A stretch of 64,000 nucleotides of DNA from Paractinoplanes toevensis. GTDB taxonomy: Bacteria > Actinomycetota > Actinomycetes > Mycobacteriales > Micromonosporaceae. The stretch lies in contig NZ_BOQN01000083.1 of the NCBI RefSeq assembly GCF_018332695.1, forward strand, positions 1 through 64,000. Reading direction: 5' to 3'. Position 1 is the first letter of the stretch. Each line of letters opens with the position of its first letter. Below the pieces are notes generated by a model. That model did no database searches. It saw only the letters and a list, made by a program, of their open reading frames with translations, and was not told the DNA's origin. Positions 24,492-34,311 of this stretch are shown here, piece after piece. The position numbers were made by a program, and so were the translations under genes.

Positions 24492-25286
24492 CTAGACGAC
24501 CGCGCCGTCGTCGTAGTCGTCTTCCTCGTCGTCGCCGGAGCGCAGGCGCCACACGAGCATGACCGCGCCGGACACGATCGCCGCGAAGCCGATCAGGGTC
24601 ACGTAGTCCTGCGCGATCGGCAGGATGCCGGGGAAGAGGAAGAGCACGAAACCGACCAGGACGCCGAGGATGCCGGCGATCGCGTATTTCGACAGGCGGG
24701 GCAGCGGCGGGGGATCCGGCGGAATGTACCGGTCCTCCTCCTCGTCCTCGAGGTCGGCGCCGAACGTGTCGAGCCCATCGAGCAGCGACGACTCGGCGGC
24801 CGGTTTCTGGTCGGTGCGGCGGCGGCCGTAGCCGGCTCCCTCGGCGGCCGGGGGCGGGGCCGGCTCGGCCGGCAGCTCCTCGGAGGCGGGCCAGGGCGCG
24901 GCGGTCGGGTCGACCGAGGTGTGGAAGCCGGCCACGATCTTTGCCCACTCGGCCTCGATGTCCGGCCCGGTGCTCTTCGGCTCGGCGGTGGGATCAGCGG
25001 GCGGGGTCGGCGGAATCCCGCCGGTCACCTTGTGCAGCTGCTCGCGGGCCTCGTCGAGATGGGTGCGATCCACATAGAGCCGGTCGGTCGGCCGGGCCGG
25101 CAGCGTGGTGGCCCGCAGGATCGGGTTGAGATCGGCCGTGGGCTGTAGGTATGCCGCGATGCCCGCGGCCTGCAGCACGTCGAGCAGGTGCTCACCGACG
25201 CGCGGATCGACGTCACCGGCCGCTGCGAAGTCGGCCGCGTCGATCCCGTTGTCCCGCCGCCCGCGGCGGGCGCCACCCGCTGTCAC
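24492..25286 (-). CDS. two-helix membrane protein with N-terminal cytosolic domain, unknown
   Basis: A 264-residue protein I cannot name. Residues about 10-95 look like a small alpha-beta domain (HLLDVLQAAGIAAYLQPTAD, TDRLYVDRTHLDEAREQL). A Pro/Glu linker follows, and then two membrane helices near the C-terminus (IAGILGVLVGFVLFLFPGIL and ITLIGFAAIVSGAVMLVW-like) before an acidic tail DDEEDDYDDG. GTG at 25286 has AGGGAG about 9 nt upstream. It lies between otsA and the divergent plsC. The N-terminal domain resembles DUF2007-like putative signal-transducing segments; low confidence. Confidence 0.65.
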   Translation of the reverse strand: MTAGGARRGRRDNGIDAADFAAAGDVDPRVGEHLLDVLQAAGIAAYLQPTADLNPILRATTLPARPTDRLYVDRTHLDEAREQLHKVTGGIPPTPPADPTAEPKSTGPDIEAEWAKIVAGFHTSVDPTAAPWPASEELPAEPAPPPAAEGAGYGRRRTDQKPAAESSLLDGLDTFGADLEDEEEDRYIPPDPPPLPRLSKYAIAGILGVLVGFVLFLFPGILPIAQDYVTLIGFAAIVSGAVMLVWRLRSGDDEEDDYDDGAVV

Positions 25287-25354
25287 CCTGCACACTCCCT
25301 CGCCGACCGTGCCTTGAATGGTGACACGCCAAGTACCGGTTGCGGGAGTGCGTT

Positions 25355-26119
25355 GTGGCGCGCCGTCCCGCTTCGTACGCTTCGCTGGTGTTCTATTGGT
25401 TGCTGAAGTACGTGGTTCTCGGGCCGCTGCTGCGTGTCCTGTTCCGGCCGGACGTGCGTGGCCTGGCGAATGTGCCCGGGTCGGGGCCGGTGATCCTCGC
25501 CTGCAACCATCTTTCGTTCTCCGACTCGATCTTCACACCCCTGATGGTCGGCCGCAGGGTGACTTTCGTCGCGAAAGCGGAGTACTTCACCGGTAAGGGC
25601 ATCAAAGGTCGCCTGATGCGCCAGTTCTTCCTCTCGACCGGGACGATCCCGGTGGACCGTTCGGGCGGCCGCGCTGCCCAGGCGGCTCTGGACACGCTGC
25701 TGCGGGTGCTGGGCGAGGACGGCATCGCCGGCATCTATCCGGAGGGCACCCGCTCGCCGGACGGCCGGCTCTACCGCGGCAAGACCGGGGTGGCCCGGCT
25801 GGCCCTGGAGAGCGGCGCCAAGGTCGTCCCGGTGGCGCTGCTCAACACCGACGAGATCCAGCCGACCGGCACCTTCATTCCGAAGATCAAGCGGGTACGG
25901 ATGCGGTTCGGTCACCCGCTCGACTTCTCCCGCTACGCCGACTCGCGCGGCGACCGCTTCGTCGAACGAGCCATCACTGACGAGATCATGTACGAGCTGA
26001 TGGTGCTGTCCGGCCGCGAGTACGTCGATGTCTACGCCACGAAGCTCAAGACCTCGATAGAGATGCCGGTTACGGCACACCCATCCCCGCTCGACGCCGG
26101 AGCGCCTGAAGGTCGGTGA
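25355..26119 (+). CDS. plsC: 1-acyl-sn-glycerol-3-phosphate acyltransferase (PlsC family)
   Basis: A 254-residue membrane acyltransferase that converts lysophosphatidic acid to phosphatidic acid. The catalytic H-x4-D is NHLSFSDSIF, and the glycerol-phosphate site is YPEGTRSPDGRLYRG. A hydrophobic N-terminus (LVFYWLLKYVVLGPLLRVL) gives a membrane anchor. GTG at 25355 has GGGAG 6 nt upstream; GTG at 25388 is an alternative. It matches the position of Rv2182c in M. tuberculosis. The last 50 nt overlap the convergent Crp/Fnr gene. Confidence 0.88.
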   Translation: MARRPASYASLVFYWLLKYVVLGPLLRVLFRPDVRGLANVPGSGPVILACNHLSFSDSIFTPLMVGRRVTFVAKAEYFTGKGIKGRLMRQFFLSTGTIPVDRSGGRAAQAALDTLLRVLGEDGIAGIYPEGTRSPDGRLYRGKTGVARLALESGAKVVPVALLNTDEIQPTGTFIPKIKRVRMRFGHPLDFSRYADSRGDRFVERAITDEIMYELMVLSGREYVDVYATKLKTSIEMPVTAHPSPLDAGAPEGR

Positions 26120-26762
26120 CCACGATCCGGCGACCCTCGGTGCGCAGCCAGCCGCGGCTGGCGAACGACCCGATCGCCTGGTTGACGCTCTGCCGGGAAC
26201 CGCCGGCCATCTCGGCCAGCTGACTCTGGTTGAGCTCGATCGTGATCATCGGAGCCTGGCTCTCGCCGGCCAGCCGCACCAGCGTCTTGGCCACCCGCCC
26301 GGGCAGGTCGAGGAAGACGTGATCGGTGTTCTGCTCGGTGAGCCGGCGGATCAGGGCGCCGACCGAGCGCATCACCGCGTCCAGGATGCGCGGGTTGGAG
26401 TGCACCAGGTCCATGAACGCGGCCCGGGACAGGGTGAGCGCCTGCGAGTCCTCGATCGCCTCGGCCGAGGTGCTGCGGGTCGACGCGTCCAGAAGGGACA
26501 CCTCGCCCAGCACGTCCGGCGGGCGGACCACGGTGAGCACCGCACGCTCCCCGGTCGGGGCGGTGCGGAAGATCGCGACGGCGCCGCGCTTGAGAATGAT
26601 CAGGGACTCGCCGGGGTCGTGCTCGACGAAAAGGATCTGTCCCTTGCGATAGTTGCGTGGAACGGCGGTGGCGATCACCCGCTGCCGGACGTCCGGCTCC
26701 AGGCCGGCGAACATCTCCACGCCGGCGAGCGCGTCGCCGGAATCCGGCAAACGATGGTCCAC
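26070..26762 (-). CDS. Crp/Fnr-family transcriptional regulator
   Basis: A 230-residue regulator. The N-terminal beta-roll cyclic-nucleotide-binding-like domain has GQILFVEHDPGESLIILKRG and VVRPPDVLGEVSLLDASTRS. A long dimer helix follows, and a winged helix-turn-helix includes ELNQSQLAEMAGGSRQSVNQ. The GE pair is present but whether cAMP binds is unclear, because the usual R-x-x-A loop is altered (RSTSAEAIE). No Cys cluster for Fe-S is seen. It starts at GTG with GGGGGAGGG about 9 nt upstream. It diverges from the APH-like gene and overlaps plsC tail to tail. Confidence 0.88.
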   Translation of the reverse strand: MDHRLPDSGDALAGVEMFAGLEPDVRQRVIATAVPRNYRKGQILFVEHDPGESLIILKRGAVAIFRTAPTGERAVLTVVRPPDVLGEVSLLDASTRSTSAEAIEDSQALTLSRAAFMDLVHSNPRILDAVMRSVGALIRRLTEQNTDHVFLDLPGRVAKTLVRLAGESQAPMITIELNQSQLAEMAGGSRQSVNQAIGSFASRGWLRTEGRRIVVTDLQALRRRAGMGVP

Positions 26763-26991
26763 GGCGCTATCCCTCCCCCGGTGGGGACCGCGCCGTAGGC
26801 CCCCCGGCCGGCGTCGGCCCCTCGACGCGAACGATCACTAATAGCATGAAGCAGTCCTCCAGCGCCATTCTGCGCAGTCAGACCGCCACGGCCTCGTCTG
26901 ATCATGTCGCGCCGGTCGCTATCTGTAAACCTCCTAATAGCCAAGCGTGATTGTCACCCGTCCTGTCCGTCGTGACGCCGGCCGATGCCGC

Positions 26992-26997
26992 GATACT
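26992..26997 (+). promoter_or_regulatory. -10-like element, APH-like gene
   Basis: GATACT, 6 nt before the GTG at 27004. It is a weaker consensus match, with leaderless spacing. Confidence 0.3.
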
Positions 26998-27003
26998 CCC
27001 GCC

Positions 27004-27858
27004 GTGCCGCACGACGACCTTGTTCTCTCCACTTTGCGCGATCAGTGGCATCTGCTGCCCGGCGAGATCGTCGCGTTGCCCGACGAGCTGCTGTCCCAGG
27101 GCTGGGAGGTGTCGGCCGGGCCGGACCGCTACGTCTGCCGGCTCGCCGAACCGGGCGCCCGCCAGCCGGTCGAGGCCGGCCTGATCGCCGCCGAGCACCT
27201 GCGGGCCCGGAACGTCGTGGCCGGTGAACCGGTGCGCACCCTCGGCGGTGGGCTCACCGCGCAGACCCCGGCCGGTGCGCTGGCCCTGCTGCGCCGCGCA
27301 CCCGGCCGGCCGCTCCACGGCGGCGACCCGATCGATCAGCAGTGGTGGGGGGACCGGTTGGGCGTCGTACACAAGGTCTTGCAGCACTTTCACCACCCCG
27401 GCCTGCGCCCGTGGCAGCCGCTCGACCCGGGCGCGGCCCATCTGGCCGCGGAGCCATGGCTCCGCGCCGCCGTCGCCGACGCGGTCGGCGCGGCCACCCG
27501 CCTGACCGTCACCGACCGATTGACGTACGGCGTACTGCACGGCGATCCGGCCCCGGGCAGCTTCGTGGTCGACCCGGGTACCGGCCGGGCCGGACTGCTC
27601 GACTGCGGGGCGAGCGGGGTCGGCCCGCTGGTCTACGACGTGGCCGCCGCGGTCGGCTACGCCGGCGGCCCGGAGCAGGCCACCGACCTGATCGACGGCT
27701 ACCTGGCGGCCGGGCCGGTGCGCCGCGACGAGCTCGAGGCCGCCCTGCCGGTGCTGACCCGGCTGCGCTGGGCGGTGCGGGCCGACCGAGCCGCCCGCCG
27801 GGGTGACTCCCGCACCCTCGGGTGTGCCCGCACGGCCCTGGAGTCGGCGGCCGGCTGA
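27004..27858 (+). CDS. APH/choline-kinase-like protein with altered catalytic loop
   Basis: A 284-residue protein of the aminoglycoside phosphotransferase fold. The Brenner-type loop is LHGDPAPGSFVVD (His179, Asp181), but the usual Asn is Ser186. The metal Asp is probably in LLDCGASG. The N-lobe lysine is not obvious. Such proteins phosphorylate small alcohols or amines, but the changed loop may make this one weak or non-catalytic. I do not suggest antibiotic resistance from sequence alone. The gene ends 20 nt before RNase AS on the same strand. Confidence 0.72.
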   Translation: MPHDDLVLSTLRDQWHLLPGEIVALPDELLSQGWEVSAGPDRYVCRLAEPGARQPVEAGLIAAEHLRARNVVAGEPVRTLGGGLTAQTPAGALALLRRAPGRPLHGGDPIDQQWWGDRLGVVHKVLQHFHHPGLRPWQPLDPGAAHLAAEPWLRAAVADAVGAATRLTVTDRLTYGVLHGDPAPGSFVVDPGTGRAGLLDCGASGVGPLVYDVAAAVGYAGGPEQATDLIDGYLAAGPVRRDELEAALPVLTRLRWAVRADRAARRGDSRTLGCARTALESAAG

Positions 27859-27878
27859 GCATGGGCGAGGATGGTCAC

Positions 27879-28370
27879 GTGGCCGCATACAGGTACTTCT
27901 ACGACTGCGAGTTCATCGAGGACGGCCGCGTGGTCGATCTTGTCTCGATCGGGGTCGTCGACGAGTTCGGCCGCGAGTTCTACGCGGTCAGCACCGAGTT
28001 CGACGACACCAAGGCGATCCCCTGGGTGCGCCGCAACGTCCTCGACAAGCTCCCGTCGCCGTCCGACAAGGCGTGGCGCTCCCGCGAGCGCATCCGGGAA
28101 GACCTGTTCGAGTTCTTGATGGAGCCGATCCGCGGCCGCGACGAGCAGATGGAGTTGTGGGCCTGGTTCGCCGCCTACGACCACGTCGCCCTGGCCCAGC
28201 TGTGGGGCGCGATGCCGGCCCTGCCGCGGGAGATCCCGCGCTTCACCAAGGACCTGCGCCAGCTCTGGGACGACCGCGGCCGGCCGCATCTGCCGAGCAT
28301 GTCCGGCCGGCACGACGCGCTGGTGGACGCCCGGCACAATCTGGCCCGCTGGGAGGTACTGAAGGCTTAG
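27879..28370 (+). CDS. 3'-5' exoribonuclease, RNase AS type
   Basis: A 163-residue DEDD-type exonuclease that matches RNase AS (Rv2179c of M. tuberculosis), which trims poly(A)-containing RNA. The family start YRYFYDCEFIEDG carries the DxE metal pair. ELWAWFAAYDHVALAQLWG and HDALVDARHNLARW supply the remaining acid and His residues. GTG at 27879 was chosen over ATG at 27861 because GCGAGG lies 8 nt upstream and the family begins at that point. It lies downstream of the APH-like gene. Confidence 0.9.
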   Translation: MAAYRYFYDCEFIEDGRVVDLVSIGVVDEFGREFYAVSTEFDDTKAIPWVRRNVLDKLPSPSDKAWRSRERIREDLFEFLMEPIRGRDEQMELWAWFAAYDHVALAQLWGAMPALPREIPRFTKDLRQLWDDRGRPHLPSMSGRHDALVDARHNLARWEVLKA

Positions 28371-28523
28371 CCTGATGTCGGGGCGCTTTCGCCCACGTTT
28401 CTGGCTGCGACTAAGGTTCCGTTCGCGGCCCGCCCCGGGCCCGGCAACGCTGCCGAGAGTGCTCCCTGGGGCTGACGGGCTTTCTGCATCCTCGCGACCC
28501 GATTCAGGGAGGACGAGCAAATC

Positions 28524-29552
28524 ATGCGTATCGGCGTGCTCACCGGCGGCGGCGACTGCCCCGGTCTCAACGCGGTGATCCGGGCGGTGGTCCGCAAGGG
28601 CGTCGCCGCGTACGGTCACGAGTTCGTCGGATTCCGCGACGGCTGGAAGGGCCCGCTCGAGGGCCTGACGAAGCCGCTCGGTATCGCGGAGGTCCGCGGC
28701 ATCCTGCCGCGCGGCGGCACCATCCTGGGATCCTCGCGCACCAACCCCTTCAAGATCGAGGGTGGTGTCGACCGGATCAAGGCCAACCTGGCCGAGCAGG
28801 GCGTCGACGCGCTGGTCGCGATCGGCGGTGAGGACACCCTGGGCGTCGCCACCAAGCTCAACGACCTCGGCGTCAACGTGGTCGGCGTGCCGAAGACGAT
28901 CGACAACGACCTCAACGCGACCGACTACACGTTCGGCTTCGACACCGCGGTGAACATCGCGATGGAGGCGATCGACCGGCTGCACACCACCGCCGAGTCG
29001 CACCACCGCACCCTGGTCGTCGAGGTCATGGGCCGGCACGCCGGCTGGATCGCGCTGCACGCCGGCCTCGCCGGTGGCGCCAACGTGATCCTGCTGCCCG
29101 AGCGCAACTTCGACGTGGAGCAGGTCGCCACCTACGTGACCAAGCGCTTCCAGGTGGAGTACGCACCGATCGTGGTCGTCGCCGAGGGCGCCCAGCCGCT
29201 CGAGGGCCAGATGGTCCTGCACAACCAGGAGCTCGACTCGTTCGGCCACGTCCGCCTCGGTGGCATCGGCCAGTGGCTGGCCGAGCAGCTGGAGGAGAAG
29301 ACCGGCAAGGAGGCCCGTACGGTCGTCCTCGGTCACATCCAGCGTGGTGGCACCCCGACCGCGTTCGACCGGGTGCTCGCCACCCGCTTCGGGCTGCAGG
29401 CGATTGACGCCGTCCACGAGGGTGACTTCGGTAAGATGATGGCGCTGCGGGGCACCGACATCGTCCGCGTGCCGCTGATCGAGGGCACCGGCGAGCTCAA
29501 GACCGTGCCGCTCTCCCGCTACGAAGAGGCTGAAGTCTTCTTCGGCAGCTGA
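28524..29552 (+). CDS. pfkA: 6-phosphofructokinase, PPi-type signature
   Basis: A 342-residue phosphofructokinase converting fructose-6-phosphate to the 1,6-bisphosphate. GVLTGGGDCPGLNAVIR begins the protein. The two positions that separate phosphoryl donors are Asp104 (GGEDT) and Lys124 (PKTIDND). ATP enzymes have Gly at 104 and usually Gly at 124, while the PPi-dependent Amycolatopsis type has Asp and Lys. PPi use is therefore likely, making the step reversible. AGGGAGG lies 11 nt before the ATG. A strong terminator follows, so the gene is probably transcribed on its own. The preceding 150 nt hold no other recognised element. Confidence 0.92.
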   Translation: MRIGVLTGGGDCPGLNAVIRAVVRKGVAAYGHEFVGFRDGWKGPLEGLTKPLGIAEVRGILPRGGTILGSSRTNPFKIEGGVDRIKANLAEQGVDALVAIGGEDTLGVATKLNDLGVNVVGVPKTIDNDLNATDYTFGFDTAVNIAMEAIDRLHTTAESHHRTLVVEVMGRHAGWIALHAGLAGGANVILLPERNFDVEQVATYVTKRFQVEYAPIVVVAEGAQPLEGQMVLHNQELDSFGHVRLGGIGQWLAEQLEEKTGKEARTVVLGHIQRGGTPTAFDRVLATRFGLQAIDAVHEGDFGKMMALRGTDIVRVPLIEGTGELKTVPLSRYEEAEVFFGS

Positions 29553-29559
29553 TCTTTTG

Positions 29560-29596
29560 ACGAGAGGGCGGCCGTTCGGCCGCCCTCTCGTTTTTT
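29560..29596 (+). terminator. rho-independent terminator after pfkA
   Basis: A perfect 13-bp stem (29561-29573 with 29578-29590, GC-rich) with a 4-nt loop GTTC is followed by six T. It starts 8 nt after the phosphofructokinase stop codon. It is the clearest intrinsic terminator in the window. Confidence 0.93.
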
Positions 29597-29612
29597 GTCC
29601 GAAAGGGTGAAA

Positions 29613-30440
29613 GTGACCAAGCACAGTGTCGCCGTGATCGGCGCGGGCAAGCTCGGCGAGCTGGTCCTCTCCGGACTGCTGCGCTCCGGCTGGCCGGCGA
29701 GCCAGTTGCTGGCCACCACCCGCCGCCCCGAGCGCGCGACCGAGCTGGCCGAGCGCTACGGCATCCGGCCGGTGCTCAACCTGACCGCGATCACCCAGGC
29801 CGACGTGCTGCTGATCGCGGTGAAGCCGCAGGACGCGGCGAAACTGCTGGACGACTTCGGCATGAAGGTGCCGCCGGACAAGCTGGTGGTCTCGCTCTGC
29901 GCGGGGCTGCCGACCAGCTTCTTCGCCGAGCGGCTGCCCGGCGGCATCCCGGTGGTGCGGGTCATGACCAACACCCCGGCGCTGGTCGACCAGGCGATGA
30001 CGGTGATCTCCCCGGGACCGTACGCGACCGAGGAGCACCTGGCCCTCACCGAGGAGATCTTCAAGCCGGTCGGCAAGACCATGCGGGTGCCCGAGTCGCA
30101 GCAGGACGCGGTGACCGCGTTGTCCGGCTCCGGGCCGGCCTACTTCTACCTCCTGGTCGAGGCCATGATCGACGCCGGCATCCTGCTCGGGCTGCCGCGC
30201 CAGATCGCGCACGAGCTGATCGTGCAGACCGCGATCGGCTCGGCCGTGATGCTGCGCGACTCCGGCGAGCACCCGGTCAAGCTGCGCGAGGCGGTCACCT
30301 CACCGGCCGGCACGACCATCTCGGCGATCCGCAAGCTGGAGGATCACGGCGTACGCGCTGCTTTCCTCTCCGCGCTGGAGGCGGCGCGGGACCGCGCCGC
30401 CGAGATCGCCACGCAGATGTCGGCGCCTAATACCAAATAG
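29613..30440 (+). CDS. proC: pyrroline-5-carboxylate reductase
   Basis: A 275-residue reductase for the last step of proline synthesis. The Rossmann motif is VAVIGAGKLGELVLSGL, and the P5CR signature near the C-terminus is SPAGTTISAIRKLEDHGVRAAF. LSGSGPAYFYLLVEAMIDAG is also family-typical. GTG at 29613 was chosen because GAAAGGG ends 5 nt upstream; earlier in-frame starts lie in the terminator. The stop region overlaps the opposite DUF429 gene by 14 nt. Confidence 0.93.
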   Translation: MTKHSVAVIGAGKLGELVLSGLLRSGWPASQLLATTRRPERATELAERYGIRPVLNLTAITQADVLLIAVKPQDAAKLLDDFGMKVPPDKLVVSLCAGLPTSFFAERLPGGIPVVRVMTNTPALVDQAMTVISPGPYATEEHLALTEEIFKPVGKTMRVPESQQDAVTALSGSGPAYFYLLVEAMIDAGILLGLPRQIAHELIVQTAIGSAVMLRDSGEHPVKLREAVTSPAGTTISAIRKLEDHGVRAAFLSALEAARDRAAEIATQMSAPNTK

Positions 30441-31104
30441 CGATCTTCGAACCGTTGTTCTCCTCGGGCGGCGAGGGGTGGCTCAGGGCCGTGCCGGTCG
30501 CCATCCGGTGGGCCGACCAGGCGACCGCGGCCGCGTCCAGGATGTCGTCGGGCGGGGCCTGACCGGCCGGGCCGATCTGATCGGGCAGCACGATGCCGTT
30601 GCGGGCCAGCAACTCCCGCCGGCGCGCCTGACCGGCCCATGTCTTCTTCGCGTACGCCAAGGGCTCGCCCGCCATGGTGCGGAAGGAGACCTCGGGGTGC
30701 GCCTCGAAGAGCAGGCCCGGATGCCGTTCCCAGATCGCGTTGGCCTCCAGCAGCTTGGGCCGTAGGGCCCAGGACTGCCGGCTGAGGCCGGCCCCGGTCA
30801 GGTCGCGGCAGAGGCGGTTGGCCGCGGCGAAGTCCGCCTCCATCCAGACCTGGCGGGGCGGCACCCGGAAGATGCTGCCGCGGCGCGGGCCGAGTTGGTC
30901 GGCGGCGAGGGTGTCGGCGGCACGCCATTTGTCGGGCAGCATGCCGAGGGGGATATCGACACCGATGACCGCTGCACCGGAGCTGTTCGCGACGATCTCG
31001 TAGAGCGAGGCGGCGAGCACCGCACGGCCGAACGCGCCGTCGCGCAGCTCGACACCGACCCAACCCAGGGCGTATGCGTCGACGCCGATCACGTGGATGC
31101 TCAT
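30427..31104 (-). CDS. DUF429 (RNase H-like fold) protein
   Basis: A 225-residue DUF429 protein. It has VIGVDAYALGWVGVEL near the start, IGVDIPLGMLPDKW, a motif rich in Arg and Pro (FRVPPRQVW), ELLARNGIVL, and DDILDAAAVAWSAHRM near the end. The spaced Asp residues fit an RNase H-like fold; the activity is unknown. ATG at 31104 directly precedes the first strand; no clear ribosome site is seen. It diverges from the chitinase gene. Confidence 0.82.
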   Translation of the reverse strand: MSIHVIGVDAYALGWVGVELRDGAFGRAVLAASLYEIVANSSGAAVIGVDIPLGMLPDKWRAADTLAADQLGPRRGSIFRVPPRQVWMEADFAAANRLCRDLTGAGLSRQSWALRPKLLEANAIWERHPGLLFEAHPEVSFRTMAGEPLAYAKKTWAGQARRRELLARNGIVLPDQIGPAGQAPPDDILDAAAVAWSAHRMATGTALSHPSPPEENNGSKIAIWY

Positions 31105-31254
31105 CGGCTTTTGGACCCTCGGCCACCGGTACGGGCGTCGATGTCGACGTCGAAGATGGTCATGACGGCAGACTACGCGCTGTGCCCGTTCGTGTGCACC
31201 CTGTACATCTCGGCGCGGGGAAGTTAAGACCGTGATTAATCCAGGTCCCGCATC

Positions 31255-31284
31255 TTGACGGTGGTGAATACCTGTGACTACCGT
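31255..31284 (+). promoter_or_regulatory. candidate sigma-70-like promoter of chitinase gene
   Basis: TTGACG (31255-31260), 18-nt spacer, TACCGT (31279-31284). It would place the transcript start near 31291, about 54 nt before the GTG. Confidence 0.45.
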
Positions 31285-31302
31285 CTCCCTCACGGACTTT
31301 TT

Positions 31303-31313
31303 GGAAACTTTCC
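31303..31313. promoter_or_regulatory. GGAAACTTTCC palindrome, probable sugar-utilisation operator
   Basis: An 11-bp palindrome lies just downstream of the predicted chitinase transcript start, a position suited to a repressor. It resembles the GAAACTTTC-type sites bound by LacI-family regulators of polysaccharide genes in actinomycetes. Confidence 0.5.
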
Positions 31314-31344
31314 TAACTGTTCACATCCCCCTTGAGGAGACGAA

Positions 31345-32817
<1,473 letters not shown>

Positions 32818-32852
32818 GCGTACGCCTAACGAATCTCATCTCCTCAGGTGAG

Positions 32853-32890
32853 AAGCGGGGCACCGGGCGCAAGCTCGGTGCCCCGCTTTC
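32853..32890 (+). terminator. hairpin terminator between chitinase and aroG
   Basis: A perfect 13-bp stem (32853-32865 with 32876-32888) with a 10-nt loop is followed by only TC. It probably ends the chitinase transcript. The short T run makes it weaker than the pfkA terminator. It ends just before the aroG -10 box. Confidence 0.7.
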
Positions 32891-32891
32891 G

Positions 32892-32897
32892 TAGGCT
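32892..32897 (+). promoter_or_regulatory. -10 element, leaderless aroG
   Basis: TAGGCT, 7 nt before the ATG at 32905. No ribosome site is present, which supports this start over the longer frame. Confidence 0.5.
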
Positions 32898-32904
32898 TGG
32901 CGGC

Positions 32905-34311
32905 ATGCGCCGTGAGTGGCACCAGCTGAGTTACCCCGGGGTCGGTAACCCGGCCTTCCAGACCTCCCGCCCGTCCGACGACTCGGCCGAGGACGCCGCG
33001 CTCGGCCTCGATCGATGGCGTGACCTGCCCCGCGTGCAGATGCCACCGTGGGCGGACATGGCTGAGGTCGCCTCGGTCTGCAAGGTGCTCGACAACGTCC
33101 CGTCCATCGTCGCGCCCTACGAGGTCGACCAGTTGCGGGCCAAGCTCGCCGAGGTGTGCGAGGGGCGCGCGTTCCTGCTCCAGGGCGGTGACTGCGCCGA
33201 GACGTTCGAGGCCAACACCGAGAGCCACCTGCTCGCCAACGCCCGCACCCTGTTGCAGATGGCGGTCGTGCTCACCTACGGCGCGTCGATGCCGGTGGTG
33301 AAGGTGGCCCGGGTCGCCGGGCAGTACACGAAGCCCCGCTCGGCGCCGACCGATTCGCTCGGCCTGCCCGCCTACCGCGGCGACCTGATCAACTCGCTCG
33401 AGCCGAACGAGGAGGCCCGGGTCGCCGACCCCCAACGAATGATCCGGGCGTACGCCAACTCGGCCGCCGCGATGAACATGCTCCGGGCCTACCTGTCCGG
33501 TGGCCTCGCCGACCTGAACGGCCTGCACGACTGGAACAAGGACTTCGTCCGGGCTTCGCCGGCCGGCGAGCGCTACGAGGCGATCGCCCGGGAGATCGAC
33601 CGCGCGCTCGACTTCATCCGGGCCTGCGGCATGACCGACAACGAGGCGCTGCGCACGGTCAGCCTGTACTGCTCGCACGAGGCCCTCGCCCTGGAGTACG
33701 ACCGGGCGCTGGCCCGGGTCAGCGACGGCAAGGCGTACGGCCTGAGTGGTCATTTCCTCTGGGTGGGCGAACGCACCCGGCAGCTGGACCACGCGCACAT
33801 CGATTTCATCAGCCGGATCGCCAACCCGATCGGCGTGAAGCTCGGCCCCGGCACGTCGCCGGACACCGCGATCGAGCTGTGCGAGAAGCTCAACCCGGAC
33901 AACATCCCCGGCCGGCTCACCCTGATCAGCCGGATGGGTAACGGCCGGGTGCGCGACGCGCTGCCGCCGATCGTCGAGAAGGTCACCGCGACCGGTGCCA
34001 AGGTCGTCTGGCAGTGCGACCCGATGCACGGCAACACCCACGAGTCGTCCAACGGCTACAAGACCCGGCACTTCGACCGGATCGTCGACGAGGTGCTCGG
34101 CTACTTCGAGGTGCACCGCGGCCTCGGCACCCACCCGGGCGGCATCCACATCGAGCTGACCGGCGAGGACGTCACCGAGTGCCTGGGCGGCGCGCAGGGC
34201 ATCGAGGATCTCGACCTGCCGGACCGTTACGAGACGGCCTGCGACCCGCGGCTGAACACCCAGCAGAGCCTGGAACTGGCCTTCCTGGTGGCGGAGATGC
34301 TCCGTGGCTGA
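32905..34311 (+). CDS. aroG: class II 3-deoxy-7-phosphoheptulonate synthase
   Basis: A 468-residue plant-type (class II) DAHP synthase, the first step of the shikimate pathway. It joins phosphoenolpyruvate and erythrose-4-phosphate. Family marks are FLLQGGDCAETF, RVAGQYTKPRS, SHEALALEYDRAL, WVGERTRQLDHAH, KLGPGTSPD, WQCDPMHGNTHES and GGIHIELTGEDVTECLGG. Metal-binding Cys, His, Glu and Asp are all visible. It matches Rv2178c. It overlaps the threonine aldolase gene by 8 nt, so aromatic synthesis and a PLP enzyme share a transcript. Confidence 0.95.
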   Translation: MRREWHQLSYPGVGNPAFQTSRPSDDSAEDAALGLDRWRDLPRVQMPPWADMAEVASVCKVLDNVPSIVAPYEVDQLRAKLAEVCEGRAFLLQGGDCAETFEANTESHLLANARTLLQMAVVLTYGASMPVVKVARVAGQYTKPRSAPTDSLGLPAYRGDLINSLEPNEEARVADPQRMIRAYANSAAAMNMLRAYLSGGLADLNGLHDWNKDFVRASPAGERYEAIAREIDRALDFIRACGMTDNEALRTVSLYCSHEALALEYDRALARVSDGKAYGLSGHFLWVGERTRQLDHAHIDFISRIANPIGVKLGPGTSPDTAIELCEKLNPDNIPGRLTLISRMGNGRVRDALPPIVEKVTATGAKVVWQCDPMHGNTHESSNGYKTRHFDRIVDEVLGYFEVHRGLGTHPGGIHIELTGEDVTECLGGAQGIEDLDLPDRYETACDPRLNTQQSLELAFLVAEMLRG

